Positions 27,021-36,300 of a DNA stretch of 64,000 nucleotides are shown piece after piece (position 1 is the stretch's first letter; every line of letters starts with the position of its first letter). This DNA is from Sphingopyxis terrae subsp. terrae NBRC 15098 (GTDB taxonomy: Bacteria > Pseudomonadota > Alphaproteobacteria > Sphingomonadales > Sphingomonadaceae): positions 1 to 64,000 of the forward strand of contig NZ_BCZQ01000028.1 in assembly GCF_001598815.1 (NCBI RefSeq), written 5' to 3'. The notes beneath the pieces were generated by a model. The model saw nothing but the letters and a program-made list of their open reading frames with translations. It did no database searches and was not told the DNA's origin. The position numbers and the translations under genes were made by a program.

Positions 27021-28463
27021 ATGGCGAGCAATATGGAAACGCTGATCCGCGGCGCGGTCACCAAAGGAATCGGCAAGGTCGCCGATTTCAACCGCAAGCG
27101 CCTGCCCCGCCCCACCGACGCGCATCCCTATCTGACCGGCATCCACAAACCGATGACCGAGGAATTGACGATCGAGGCCCTGCGCGTCGACGGGGACATT
27201 CCCGCGGCGCTTTCGGGGCGTTATCTGCGCAATGGCCCCAACCCGGCTCTCCCCCCCGATCCCGCGAGCTACCACTGGTTCACGGGCGCCGGCATGGTCC
27301 ACGGGCTGCGCATCGGCGACGGCAAGGCGCACTGGTATCGCAACCGCTGGGTGCGCGGGACCGAGGCGTGCGCAAAGCTCGGCGAGCCGATCCCCCCCGG
27401 CCCGCGCACCGACGGCTTCGATGCCCCCAACACCAATGTCGTCGGATTGGCGGGACGTACCTTTGCGATCGTCGAGGCGGGCGGCAAGCCCGTCGAACTC
27501 GACGATCAACTCATGACGATCGCCCACAACCCCTTCGACGGCACCCTCGCTGGCCCTTACACGGCGCACCCGCATCATGACCCGCTCACCGGCGAGACGC
27601 ATGCGATCACCTACCGCGGCGACGAAATGAACAAGGTCTGGCACGTCGTGCTCGACGACAAGGCGCAGGTGATCCGTGAAGAAGCGGTCGCAGTGAACGA
27701 CGGTCCGTCGATTCACGACTGCGCTATCACCGAACATTACGTGCTGGTGTTCGATCTGCCCGTCACCTTTTCGATGAAATCGCTGCTCGCCGGCTATCGC
27801 TTTCCCTATGCGTGGAACGAAGCCCATCCCGCGCGGGTCGGCCTCCTCCCCAGGAAAGGCCGTGGCGACGAGGTGGTGTGGGTGCCGGTCGATCCCTGCT
27901 ATGTCTTTCACCCCGCCAATGCGTTCGAAACCACCGACGGCAAGGTCATCGTCGATGTCGTCGCGCACGACACGATGTTCGCGCGCTCGAAGCGCGGCCC
28001 CGACAGCGAACGGTCGCGCATGGAACGCTGGACGATCGACCCGGTGGCAGGGACCACGACGCGCGCAGTTGTACACGATCATCCGCAGGAATTTCCGCGC
28101 TACGACGAGCGCCTGACCACCCGCCCCTATCGCTATATCTACAGCGTCGCCATTCCGGGCGGTGACGCGGTCGAAATGGCGATCGCCGATACCCGGCTGT
28201 TCCGCCACGATCTGGAAAAGGGTGTGACCGAGGCGCGCGATTTCGGTCCTGGACGCCACCCCGGCGAGTTTGTCTTCGTCCCGCGCAGCGCCGCCGGGGC
28301 CGAAGATGACGGCTGGCTGATCGGCCTGGTGGTCGACATGACCAACGAGACGAGCGAGCTCGTCATCCTCAACGCCGACGATTTTACCGGCGCGCCGCAA
28401 GCGGTAATCCATCTGCCGCACCGGATCCCGCCCGGCTTTCATGGCAATTGGATCGCTGACTGA
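27021..28463 (+). CDS. Carotenoid oxygenase / lignostilbene dioxygenase family protein
   Basis: A non-haem iron(II) dioxygenase that cleaves an olefinic double bond of a carotenoid, stilbene or related phenylpropanoid. The 480-residue protein is a seven-bladed propeller with the four expected iron histidines in AHPHHDPLTGE, PSIHDCAIT, VFHPANAFE and PPGFHGNWI. N-terminal RYLRNGPNP is the family signature. The substrate cannot be read from sequence; sphingomonad members include lignostilbene- and apocarotenoid-cleaving enzymes. The ATG follows AAAGGAGAAGG. Likely controlled by the divergent TetR regulator. Confidence 0.9.
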   Translation: MASNMETLIRGAVTKGIGKVADFNRKRLPRPTDAHPYLTGIHKPMTEELTIEALRVDGDIPAALSGRYLRNGPNPALPPDPASYHWFTGAGMVHGLRIGDGKAHWYRNRWVRGTEACAKLGEPIPPGPRTDGFDAPNTNVVGLAGRTFAIVEAGGKPVELDDQLMTIAHNPFDGTLAGPYTAHPHHDPLTGETHAITYRGDEMNKVWHVVLDDKAQVIREEAVAVNDGPSIHDCAITEHYVLVFDLPVTFSMKSLLAGYRFPYAWNEAHPARVGLLPRKGRGDEVVWVPVDPCYVFHPANAFETTDGKVIVDVVAHDTMFARSKRGPDSERSRMERWTIDPVAGTTTRAVVHDHPQEFPRYDERLTTRPYRYIYSVAIPGGDAVEMAIADTRLFRHDLEKGVTEARDFGPGRHPGEFVFVPRSAAGAEDDGWLIGLVVDMTNETSELVILNADDFTGAPQAVIHLPHRIPPGFHGNWIAD

Positions 28464-28551
28464 GCCACGGCGCGGCGGCCGGTCGCAACCCCGACTCGGT
28501 TCGCCGACGCGCCGAATCTTCGTCCAATCGCCGGGCCGCCACGGCTCGTCG

Positions 28552-28583
28552 TGAAAAGCGCTGTCATTTGGCAGCGCTTTTCA
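28552..28583. terminator. Perfect 12-bp hairpin after the carotenoid oxygenase gene
   Basis: TGAAAAGCGCTG (28552-28563) and its exact complement (28572-28583) flank an 8-nt loop. The arms hold AAAA and TTTT runs, so it could act as a terminator, although no extra T tract follows. It lies 24 bp before the next start codon and could also influence that gene's translation. Confidence 0.55.
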
Positions 28584-28607
28584 CGCGCGGTTCGTTTTCC
28601 TTTCACT

Positions 28608-29627
28608 ATGACGAAGAAGCTCCCCCTCCTCCGCCCTGCCACGAGCGCGATGGCCGCGTTCCTGGTCCTGTCCACCCCGGCCGCCTTTGCGCAGACCGCG
28701 CCGGCCGAAACCACGCCCCCCGCGATGGCGCCCGAACCCGTCGCGCCGCCGGTTGTGATGGTGCCGCCGGTCGCCGCACCGGCTCCGCAGACGACGCAGC
28801 CTGCGACGCCCGTACCTGCGCCGGTCATCCGCGTGCCGCTCGACGTCGCGCCCCCCGCTACCGAAGCAACGCCGAAGGTGGCCGAACCGCAGGCCGAGGC
28901 GCTCCCCGCGCCGCGCGCCGAACGTCAGGCGAAAGCCGCACCGGCCGAGCGGACCCGCGAGCCCGCCGCAGCCCCGGCCAGCCCCGCAACCGAACCAGCC
29001 GCACCGGCTACCGCAGCCGCATCGACGCTCGCCGAAGATAGCGCACTGACGCCGCCGCTCGCGGCGCCGGTTGCCGAACCGGCAGATCCTGTGGTCGCGC
29101 AGCGCGCCGATGCCGGCGGCGACGCCTTCCCCTGGGAAATCGCTGGCGGCGCCGCCGCTCTTCTGCTCGCGGGCGGCGCAGCCTTCGCCTTGATGCGCCG
29201 CCGTCGCGCCGATGGTGTCGTCGAGGAAACGCGCTACGAAGATGGGCCGGTCGCGGCCCCTGCGCCCGAAGCCTATCGCGCGCCTGTCATTACGGCGCCG
29301 CCCGCCAAGCCGCGTTCGGCGCCCGCATTCGCCACCGCGCCGCACGGCAGCATGGGCCGCCATGAGGCGCTGGCCATCGCCGGCCCGAGCGAGGACAATC
29401 CCTTCCTGACGCTCAAGAAGCGGCTGAAGCGCGCGCGCTTCTATGACCGCCGCGAACGGATGGACTATGATGCGCTGCTCGCTGAACAGAAGGATATGCG
29501 CCGCCAGCCGGCCAGCGCGTGGGACATCGCCCAGCGTCCCGAACCGGCCCCGGCGCAGCAGGACGTGCATCGTCCGGATATCCGCCCCGCGCGCCCGGGC
29601 CTGCGCCCCGGTTTCGCCAAGGGCTGA
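28608..29627 (+). CDS. Ala/Pro-rich membrane protein with signal sequence
   Basis: The 339-residue protein starts with a signal peptide (residues 1-29, ending AAFAQ). A low-complexity Ala/Pro/Thr/Glu region of about 140 residues follows, then one transmembrane helix (WEIAGGAAALLLAGGAAFALM) with an RRRR stop-transfer. The cytoplasmic tail contains a conserved-looking segment (EDNPFLTLKKRLKRARFYDRRERMDY). The tail, not the low-complexity part, is probably the functional end. The family is known only as hypothetical in sphingomonads. A strong bidirectional terminator follows. Confidence 0.72.
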   Translation: MTKKLPLLRPATSAMAAFLVLSTPAAFAQTAPAETTPPAMAPEPVAPPVVMVPPVAAPAPQTTQPATPVPAPVIRVPLDVAPPATEATPKVAEPQAEALPAPRAERQAKAAPAERTREPAAAPASPATEPAAPATAAASTLAEDSALTPPLAAPVAEPADPVVAQRADAGGDAFPWEIAGGAAALLLAGGAAFALMRRRRADGVVEETRYEDGPVAAPAPEAYRAPVITAPPAKPRSAPAFATAPHGSMGRHEALAIAGPSEDNPFLTLKKRLKRARFYDRRERMDYDALLAEQKDMRRQPASAWDIAQRPEPAPAQQDVHRPDIRPARPGLRPGFAKG

Positions 29628-29674
29628 GCCAGAGGCTGACCAGCCGCGCGCGCCAAGTTTGTTCGTCGCGCAAG

Positions 29675-29710
29675 GAAAAAGGGCGGCGCCGCAAGGCACC
29701 GCCCTTTTTC
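29675..29710. terminator. Bidirectional intrinsic terminator between the membrane protein gene and rplL
   Basis: GAAAAAGGGCGGCGCC (29675-29690) pairs with GGCACCGCCCTTTTTC (29695-29710), with one mismatch and a 4-nt loop. A and T runs on both sides allow termination on either strand. It ends the rplJL transcript here, so rpoBC is not part of that operon. Confidence 0.9.
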
Positions 29711-29765
29711 TTGTCGCCATGGTTCCGCCGGGAGCCGGCGGCAACTGCTGCGAACGACAGCGAAC

Positions 29766-30140
29766 TTACTTGAGTTCGACGGTCGCGCCGGCAGCTTCCA
29801 GCTTCTTCTTGATGTCTTCGGCTTCGGCCTTGTTGACACCTTCCTTGACAGCCTTCGGCGCGCCTTCGACGAGCGCCTTGGCTTCGCCCAGGCCCAGGCC
29901 GGTGATCGCGCGGACTTCCTTGATGACGTTGATCTTCTGACCACCGTCGCCGGTCAGGACGACGTCGAACTCGTCCTTTTCTTCAGCAGCCGGAGCGCCA
30001 GCGCCAGCAGCCGGAGCGGCAACAGCGACAGCAGCGGCGGCCGAAACGCCCCACTTTTCTTCGAGCATCTTCGAAAGTTCAGCAGCTTCCAGAACGGTCA
30101 GCGCCGACAGGTCTTCAACGATCTTAGCAAGATCAGCCAT
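29766..30140 (-). CDS. rplL: 50S ribosomal protein L7/L12
   Basis: The 124-residue stalk protein has the N-terminal dimerisation helices ([31 protein letters not shown]), the Ala-rich hinge (about residues 37-53) and the C-terminal factor-binding domain ([34 protein letters not shown]). I chose the ATG at 30140 because GGAG lies seven bases upstream; an in-frame ATG at 30146 is too close to the ribosome site. It follows rplJ by 56 bp and is followed by a terminator rather than rpoB. Confidence 0.98.
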   Translation of the reverse strand: MADLAKIVEDLSALTVLEAAELSKMLEEKWGVSAAAAVAVAAPAAGAGAPAAEEKDEFDVVLTGDGGQKINVIKEVRAITGLGLGEAKALVEGAPKAVKEGVNKAEAEDIKKKLEAAGATVELK

Positions 30141-30157
30141 TTTCATTCTCCATCAGA

Positions 30158-30173
30158 ACCGGGATAGCCCGGT
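30158..30173. other. Small hairpin in the rplJ-rplL spacer
   Basis: ACCGGG-ATAG-CCCGGT (6-bp perfect stem, 4-nt loop) lies just upstream of the rplL ribosome site. Such a structure could help give the higher L7/L12 output needed for four to six copies per ribosome, by processing or stabilisation (inference). Confidence 0.45.
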
Positions 30174-30196
30174 GAATTGGTAAGGGTAGGTAGGGT

Positions 30197-30712
30197 TTAT
30201 GCCGCTTCCTTGGCGCCATAGGCACCAAAGACCCGCGCCAGCTGACCAGCCGGGGCTGCCGCAATCTGGGCAACCTTGGTGGCCGGAGCCTGAAGCAGGC
30301 CGATAAGCGTGCCGCGCAGCTCGTCGAGCGACGGCAGCGAAGCGAGCGCCTTCACGCCTTCCACGTCGAGGACCACATCCCCCATGCCGCCGCCAACGAT
30401 TTCAAGCTTGTCGTTGGTCTTGGCAAATTCCACGGCGATCTTCGCAGCCGCCACCGCATCGGTGGAAGCGGCAATAGCCGTGGGACCGGTCAGATAATCG
30501 CTGATGCCGGTGTAGGGCGTGCCTTCGAGCGCGATCTTGGCCAGGCGGTTCTTCGCGACCTTGAAGCTCGCGCCCGCGTCGCGCATCTGCTGGCGAAGCA
30601 CCGTCGACTGGGCGACGGTAAGACCAAGGTTGCGAACGATCACAACCGAAGCCGCATTCGACAGCGTAGCGTTCAGCGAGGATACGGCATCGGCTTTTTG
30701 AGCACGATCCAT
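30197..30712 (-). CDS. rplJ: 50S ribosomal protein L10
   Basis: The 171-residue protein anchors L7/L12 dimers to the ribosomal stalk. Its N-terminal rRNA-binding domain ([51 protein letters not shown]) and its C-terminal helix ([19 protein letters not shown]) for L12 binding are complete. The ATG at 30712 has GGAGAAACAGGC upstream. A 268-nt leader separates it from its promoter at 30981-31008, where autogenous L10 control would act. Confidence 0.98.
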   Translation of the reverse strand: MDRAQKADAVSSLNATLSNAASVVIVRNLGLTVAQSTVLRQQMRDAGASFKVAKNRLAKIALEGTPYTGISDYLTGPTAIAASTDAVAAAKIAVEFAKTNDKLEIVGGGMGDVVLDVEGVKALASLPSLDELRGTLIGLLQAPATKVAQIAAAPAGQLARVFGAYGAKEAA

Positions 30713-30980
30713 GCCTGTTTCTCCACTCTGTGCCCGGATGCGCGCAACAGGGCGCGCCGCCGGGCGGCTAACGAACGCAAAGGCCAGAAAGGACGCATCC
30801 CGTCTGTCCGTTGCGTGGCGATGTCCGATGGGGTCGGTCAAGCCGCGGGCGCCTGGATACAGGCGGGCGACCGAAAAAGACTGTTCCCCGTCTAGGCTGG
30901 AAATTAAGCGGAGCAAATCCCCCGCACCAACTGTCTCGGACGGAATTGCCAGGATCGGAACCCTGACAACACGGGGGCGC
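30713..30980 (-). promoter_or_regulatory. Long 5' leader of rplJL, likely site of L10 autoregulation
   Basis: About 260 nt of non-coding minus-strand sequence lie between the promoter and rplJ. In E. coli, the L10-L12 complex binds the rplJ leader and represses translation; here the length and position fit the same role. I could not confirm the L10 kink-turn motif by eye and see no intrinsic terminator in it. Confidence 0.45.
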
Positions 30981-31008
30981 CTAATAGCGGCGAGCCGCAG
31001 CGAGTCAA
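30981..31008 (-). promoter_or_regulatory. Sigma70-type promoter for rplJL
   Basis: On the minus strand, TTGACT (31008-31003) is followed by a 16-nt spacer and TATTAG (30986-30981). The predicted start near 30973 lies about 260 nt before rplJ. The next 115 bp up to 31123 hold the promoter and operator of the divergent PadR gene. Confidence 0.7.
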
Positions 31009-31076
31009 GGGAAATAGCCGCTCCGGCCACAGAGCGCTCGCGCATAAAATCGCAAAACCCCTTGCGCAATTTTATT

Positions 31077-31101
31077 TAAGATATATCTTAGAGCTATCTA
31101 A
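31077..31101. promoter_or_regulatory. Overlapping palindromes upstream of the PadR gene (probable autoregulatory operator)
   Basis: TAAGATATATCTTA (31077-31090) is a perfect 14-bp palindrome. It overlaps a second dyad, TTAGA-GCTA-TCTAA (31088-31101). The region is AT-rich in an otherwise GC-rich genome and overlies the likely -10 of the gene at 31124 (TATCTT at 31084, with TTGCGC 16 nt upstream). Palindromic, AT-rich sites are typical of PadR-family repressors, including YqjI. Confidence 0.6.
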
Positions 31102-31123
31102 AAACAGTCTGAAGGATAAAGAC

Positions 31124-31729
31124 ATGCACTTTCATGGACATAGAGGCGATCGCGGATGCGGCATGCGCCATGGCATGCGACACGGCGGGCGCGGATTCGG
31201 ACCCGGCTTCGGCCGCGGACGCGGCTTTGGTGGCCGTCACGGCCACGATGACGAGGGCCGCGGCCGGCGTCGCCGGATGTTCGACAGCGGCGAACTGCGC
31301 CTCGTCCTGTTGCGGCTGATCGCCGACGAACCGCGCCACGGCTACGACCTGATCCGGCGGATCGAGGAACTGACAGGCGGCGCCTACGCGCCCAGCCCCG
31401 GCGTGATCTACCCTACCCTCACCTTGCTCGACGACATGGGCCAGATTGCCGCCGCCGACAGCGAGGGCGCCAAGAAGCTGTTCGCGATTACGCCGGAGGG
31501 TCAGGCCGAACTCGACGCCAATGCCGCGCTCGTCGACGAACTGCTGGCGCGGCTGGCGGAGGTCGGCGATGAGCAGCAGCGCACCGACAGCGCTTCAGTG
31601 CGCCGGGCGATGGGCAATTTGCGTGCCGTATTGATGAACCGGCTGCGCGACCGCGAGCTCGACGAAGCCACGCTCCACGAGATTGTGGCGCGGATCGACG
31701 AAGCGGCACAGAAGATCGAGCGGCTTTGA
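31124..31729 (+). CDS. yqjI: YqjI-like PadR family metal-responsive repressor
   Basis: The 201-residue regulator has an N-terminal His/Gly/Arg-rich extension of about 50 residues (MHFHGHRGDRGCGMRHGMRHGG and on), then a PadR winged helix. The latter includes GELRLVLLRLIADEPRHGYDLIRRIEELTGGAYAPSPGVIYPTLTLLDDMG. The extension plus GELRLV...SPGVIYPTL matches E. coli YqjI, whose His-rich head binds nickel (and iron) and relieves repression of the ferric reductase yqjH. Here no yqjH-like gene is adjacent; a DUF2218 gene follows 11 bp downstream. The ATG follows GAAGGATAAAG, and an operator-like palindrome overlaps its promoter. Confidence 0.85.
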   Translation: MHFHGHRGDRGCGMRHGMRHGGRGFGPGFGRGRGFGGRHGHDDEGRGRRRRMFDSGELRLVLLRLIADEPRHGYDLIRRIEELTGGAYAPSPGVIYPTLTLLDDMGQIAAADSEGAKKLFAITPEGQAELDANAALVDELLARLAEVGDEQQRTDSASVRRAMGNLRAVLMNRLRDRELDEATLHEIVARIDEAAQKIERL

Positions 31730-31740
31730 TGGAGGCTCAG

Positions 31741-32055
31741 ATGACCCATACCGCCACCGCGCAGGTCCCCACGGCGCATGCGAGCAAATATCTGCAGCAG
31801 CTTTGCAAGCATTGGCAGCATAATCTGGCGGTCGCCTTCACCGCCGATCACGGCACCGTCACCTTTCCGCGCGACGCGCGCGGAGCGGACTGGCCCGGCG
31901 ACGGGCTGGTCACCTTCGACGCCGGCGAAGCCGCGCTGTCGGTTCGCATCGATGCGAGCGCCGAAGGCCAGCTCGAGGCACTGAAGGGCGCGGTCGCGCG
32001 TCATCTCGACCGCTTCGCCTTTCGCGAAGCGCCGCTGCGTGTCGACTGGCAATAG
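31741..32055 (+). CDS. DUF2218 family protein
   Basis: The 104-residue protein matches DUF2218: SKYLQQLCKHWQHNLAVAFTADHGTVTFPR near the start and VARHLDRFAFREAPLRVDW at the end. Members often neighbour siderophore-interacting/ferric-reductase proteins and YqjI-type regulators, and conserved histidines suggest a metal-related role. No enzyme activity is known to me. The ATG at 31741 has GGAGG five bases upstream, and the gene is surely co-transcribed with the PadR gene. Confidence 0.85.
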   Translation: MTHTATAQVPTAHASKYLQQLCKHWQHNLAVAFTADHGTVTFPRDARGADWPGDGLVTFDAGEAALSVRIDASAEGQLEALKGAVARHLDRFAFREAPLRVDWQ

Positions 32056-32066
32056 GCAAGGTCGAG

Positions 32067-32096
32067 CCGGGCGCGCGGTCTATACCGCCGGCCCGG
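32067..32096. terminator. GC-rich hairpin between convergent DUF2218 and grxD
   Basis: CCGGGC (32067-32072) pairs with GCCCGG (32091-32096), with an inner CGGT/ACCG stem and a CTAT loop. There is no T tract, so termination, if any, would be weak or Rho-assisted. Confidence 0.35.
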
Positions 32097-32122
32097 CCGG
32101 TCAGCCGATGGTCTGCGTCATG

Positions 32123-32452
32123 TCAGTCGGCGCGCGCGGGAAGACCGTTGACGAGCTGATGCAGCTCACCGGCTTCCCACATTTCCATCATGATATCGCT
32201 GCCGCCGACGAATTCGCCCTTCACATAGAGCTGGGGGATCGTCGGCCAGTCCGAAAATTCCTTGATGCCCTGCCGGATTTCCATGTCCTGCAGCACATCG
32301 ACGCTGGCATATTCGACGCCAAGGCGGTCGAGCATCGCAATGGCGCGCGACGAAAAGCCGCACTGCGGGAAAAGCGGCGTGCCCTTCATGAAGAGCAGGA
32401 CGGGATTGTCGGCGACCAGCTTGGCAATGCGGTCGTGAGTGGCTTCGGTCAT
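32123..32452 (-). CDS. grxD: Monothiol glutaredoxin, Grx4/Grx5 type
   Basis: The 109-residue thioredoxin-fold protein carries the CGFS active site (FMKGTPLFPQCGFSSRAI) and the glutathione-binding WPTIPQLYVKGEFVGGSDI segment. Such glutaredoxins bind a [2Fe-2S] cluster with glutathione and work in iron-sulfur delivery and iron sensing rather than dithiol reduction. The bolA gene lies just upstream, 48 bp away, in the same operon, which fits the known Grx4-BolA [2Fe-2S] heterodimer. The ATG follows GGAGACCTG. Confidence 0.96.
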   Translation of the reverse strand: MTEATHDRIAKLVADNPVLLFMKGTPLFPQCGFSSRAIAMLDRLGVEYASVDVLQDMEIRQGIKEFSDWPTIPQLYVKGEFVGGSDIMMEMWEAGELHQLVNGLPARAD

Positions 32453-32500
32453 AACAGGTCTCCGGCACGGGCGCGGGCGCGCCGCATTGGGGTCATACCC

Positions 32501-32734
32501 CTATGAAGGGATGGCGGTGGTCAATTGCAAGGCGTGAAGTTCGCCGCCCATGCGCCCACCAAGCGCCGCATAGACCGCCTTGTGCTGCGCGACGCGGCTC
32601 AATCCGCGAAAGGATTCGCTGACGATATGCGCCGCATAATGATCATTGTCGCCGGCAAGATCGGTGATCGTCACCTCCGCGTCGGGAAGCGCCGCCTCGA
32701 TCATCGCCCGCAAATCGGATTCGCGCATGCCCAT
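32501..32734 (-). CDS. bolA: BolA family protein
   Basis: The 77-residue protein has the BolA class II KH-like fold (ESDLRAMIEAALPDAEVTITDLAGDNDHYAAHIVSESFRGLSRVAQHKAVYAALGGRMGGELHALQL). The conserved His in GELHALQL is a cluster ligand in BolA-glutaredoxin complexes. It sits between the ATP-synthase zeta gene and grxD, all on the minus strand. MGMRES (32734) and MRES (32728) are alternative starts; AGGAC upstream favours 32734. Confidence 0.93.
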   Translation of the reverse strand: MGMRESDLRAMIEAALPDAEVTITDLAGDNDHYAAHIVSESFRGLSRVAQHKAVYAALGGRMGGELHALQLTTAIPS

Positions 32735-32760
32735 GCCGGATGTCCTGCCTGGTTCCGCGA

Positions 32761-33087
32761 TCAGTTCTGCGTGTCGATGAACTGGCGGCGCGCCTCGGCC
32801 GTCTTTTCGTTGAGCATCGAGCGGATTTCGGCGTCGCTGATCTCGACCGCGGCGGCGGTCAGGTCGCCAGCCAGCTTGCGGATCACATCTTCGTCGCCGG
32901 CCTCCTCGAAATCGGCCTGCACGACCGCCTTGGCATAGGCGTCGGTTTCCTCGGGCGTCAGCCCCATGCGCTCGGCGGCCCATTCGCCGAGCAGGCGATT
33001 GCGGCGTGCGGTGATGCGGAACTGCACCTCCTGGTCGCGGGCGAACTTCGCCTCGAAAGCCCGTTCACGATCGTCGAATCCGCTCAT
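32761..33087 (-). CDS. F1Fo-ATPase inhibitor subunit zeta (DUF1476)
   Basis: The 108-residue helical protein (MSGFDDRERAFEAKFARDQEVQFRITARRNRLLGEWAAERMGL and on) is a DUF1476 member. In Paracoccus this family is the zeta subunit, which blocks ATP hydrolysis by wedging its N-terminal helix into F1. The family is specific to alphaproteobacteria. It heads the zeta-bolA-grxD operon, apart from the atp operon. The ATG follows AAAAGAGGG. Confidence 0.9.
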   Translation of the reverse strand: MSGFDDRERAFEAKFARDQEVQFRITARRNRLLGEWAAERMGLTPEETDAYAKAVVQADFEEAGDEDVIRKLAGDLTAAAVEISDAEIRSMLNEKTAEARRQFIDTQN

Positions 33088-33302
33088 TTCACCCTCTTTT
33101 GGAAATTGACCCTGTCGGGATGGCAGATAGGTGGCCGCGCCCCGGCGCGCAAGCCGCCTGTGCGGCAGATCACTTCCCTTTTCGCCACAAGGGGTTTAGG
33201 GTCCGCCGCAACGGGAATGGGTCGTACCGCAGCAACAGACTGCGCCTTGCCGCCAACCAGATGGCCAGGTGCCCGATGCCGTGACCCTGGGGGAATATCG
33301 TG

Positions 33303-36300
33303 ATGACCGTACGACCTGCGTTTCGCCTGTCCTTGCTGGCGCTGCTCGCCGCATCGGCGCCTGTCCCGGCCTGGGCGCAAGGCGAAGACCCGACGCTCCG
33401 CGACAGCTTTTCGATCGGCAGCCAGGGCGGCTCGCTGTGCGAGGTGCAGGCAACGGTCCGCGACGCCGTCGTCAAGGGCATGTTCGACCGCGCCTGGGTG
33501 ATCGTCTGCCGCGACGCGAGCCAGCCCGTCGGTTATATCCGCGCGCTGCGTGCCAGCGAAGCCGAGGCGGTGCAGCGACTGGCGGCGGCGCGCGATCCCA
33601 ACATTGTCTGCGGCGCCGATGGTCGCTGCACGATCAAGGGCAGCAGCGTCGAATGGGCGAGCCGCATCGAAATGGACGGCGCGACCGCCTACACCGCCGA
33701 AGGCTTTGCCGCTTATGGCGATGCGCTGACGCTCGCGCTCCAGTCGATCCGCCGGCACAAGGTCGCACCGGGCGTCATCAAGGTCGCGACCACATCGGTT
33801 GGCGGCGGCGACGAAGGCTTTGCGCGCACGCTCGCCGGGACGATCGACCTCGACCGGGCGCTCGCCGAAGGCTATCGCCGCAACCACAGCGGCGACTATG
33901 CCGAAGCGGCCGAATTTTTCGAAGCGCTGTCGCGCCGCACCGCGAACGATGCGTCGACCGGCGACATCGACCCGAGCGAATTCACGCTTAACCGCGCGCT
34001 CCAGAAATCGAACCTCGGCGAATTTGCTGAAGCCGCGCGCCTGTTCGCCGAAGTCGATGCGATCCCGACGAGCGACCCGGTGCAATTGCGGCTGCGGCGC
34101 AATTTTCAGGCGATCGATGCGCTCAACCAGCGCGACTATGCGCGCGCCGCCGAAATCCTGCAGCGTCCGGTGCCGCCGACCACCGCGTCGATCGAAACCG
34201 CCGACGGCAGCGTCACGCTGACCCCTGCGATCACCGCGGGGGTCAACAGCGGCAGCAACGCCCGCGCCATCCGCCAGACATCGGACAGCGAGCGTCTGAG
34301 CCCGCTCGAGCGCGCGCAGATCATCGACGCACAGGCGACGCATCTGCTCGGCACCGTCGATCGCCTCCGCGGCGATGCGAAGACCGCCAAGCAGCTCCAG
34401 CTCAAGGGTCTGACCGACGCGCTGGCCGTGCGGCAGGGGCGTGTCACTTCGATCGTCCGGCTGCGTTCGCAGATGCTCGGCGAGCTTGCGCTGACCGAAG
34501 AGGCACTGGGCGACATGGGCGCGGCGGATGCGCGCTTCCGCGAATCGGTCGATGCGCTCGCGATCGAATATCCCGAAACCAATGCGCTCGCTTCGGCGCG
34601 CGCGCGCTACGCCGCCTTCCTGACCCGCCAGGGCCGCGACGACGAGGCGCTCGCCCTCTATCACGCGGTGGTAAAGGCGCTCGCCGACACGCAGCGGTCG
34701 TCGACCGGCATGGCGAATATCATGGCGCCCTATTACCGCCTGCTTGCGGCACGCGCGCCGACCGATCCCGCCGCCGTCGCCGATTTCTTCGTCGCCAGCC
34801 AGCTCCAGGTTCGTCCCGGCGTCGCCGATACGCAGGCTGTGCTGGCGCGCGAACTGTCGGGCGGCGACGGCGACGGCGCCCGGCTGTTCCGTCAGGCGAC
34901 GACGCTCAATCGCGACATCGAACGCGCGCGGATCGAGGAAGCGCGCCTGATCCAGCTCCCCGCGACCGGCGAGGTCGTCGCACGGCTCGCCGATGTGAAG
35001 ACACAGATTGACAATCTGTCGTTCCAGCAGGCCGAAACCGTCGCCAAACTGTCGGCGTTCCCGCAATATCGCGTCGTATCGTCGGGCAAGCTCGATCTCG
35101 GCGAATTGCAGCAGGTACTGCGCCCCGACGAAGCCTATCTGAAGATGCTCGTCGTCGGCGACGCTGTCTATGCGATGCTGATCGAGCCGGGCAATGCCCA
35201 GCTCTGGCGCGCCGACATCGACGCCGACGGCCTAGAAAACGCCGTCGATGCGATCCGCTCGACGATTTCGACGGTCGAAAACGGGCGCCGCGTCACTTAT
35301 CCGTTCGACGCGGCCACCGCGCGCAAACTCTATGTCCAGCTGTTCGGCCCGGCCGCCGATCACCTGCCGGCGATCAAGCACCTTGTCTTCGAACCCGATG
35401 GCGCGATGCTGAAACTTCCCGTCAACCTGCTCATCACTTCCGACACCGGGCTCGCCGCCTATGAACAGCGGGTCAATGATCCCGCCGCCGACCCCTTCGA
35501 CATGCGCGGCATCGCCTGGCTCGGTCGCTCGACCCGGCCGAGCACCGCGGTATCGGCGCTCGCTTTCCGCAACGCGCGCCAGGCGCCGCCATCGACCGCA
35601 CGGCGGCAATATTTCGGGCTTGGCGAAAATCTGCCGCTCGCCGGCGGTGTCCTGCCCTCGCTCGGCACCCGCGGCGCGGCGAGCGACAGCGTCGATGGCA
35701 CCTGCCAGTGGAGCGCCTCGCAATGGGCGCGTCCGATCTCGGCCGCCGAACTCGTGACCGCAAGCAGCACCATCGGGCGCGACAGCTCGACCCTGCTCAC
35801 CGGCGGTGCCTTCACCGATACCGCGGTCAAGGAACGCGGAGACCTTAGCGACTATCGCATCATCCATTTTGCAACCCACGGTCTCGTCACCGCACCGAAC
35901 CCGTCCTGCCCGGCGCGCCCCGCACTCGTCACCTCGTTCGGCGACAAGGATTCGGACGGCCTGCTCACCTTCCAGGAAATCTTCGACCTGAAACTCGACG
36001 CCGACCTGGTGATCCTGTCGGCGTGCGATACCGCGGGCGCCGCCTCGGTCGCCGCCACGCGCGAGGCCGGCGTCGCCAGCGGCGGCGGCAGCGCGCTCGA
36101 CGGGCTCGTCCGATCGTTCATCGGCGCCGGGGGGCGTTCGGTCATCGCAAGCCACTGGCCGGCGCCCGACGATTTCGACGCAACGAAGCGGCTGATCGGC
36201 GGCCTGTTCGCGGCCCCTCAGGGCGAAAGCGTCGCCGATGCGCTGTGGACCACGCAAAGCCAGTTGATGGACGACGAGCAAACCTCGCACCCCTATTATT

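Noticed and set aside
30713-30980. Riboswitch in the rplJ leader
   Set aside because: No recognisable riboswitch core or terminator; length and position fit ribosomal-protein autoregulation better.
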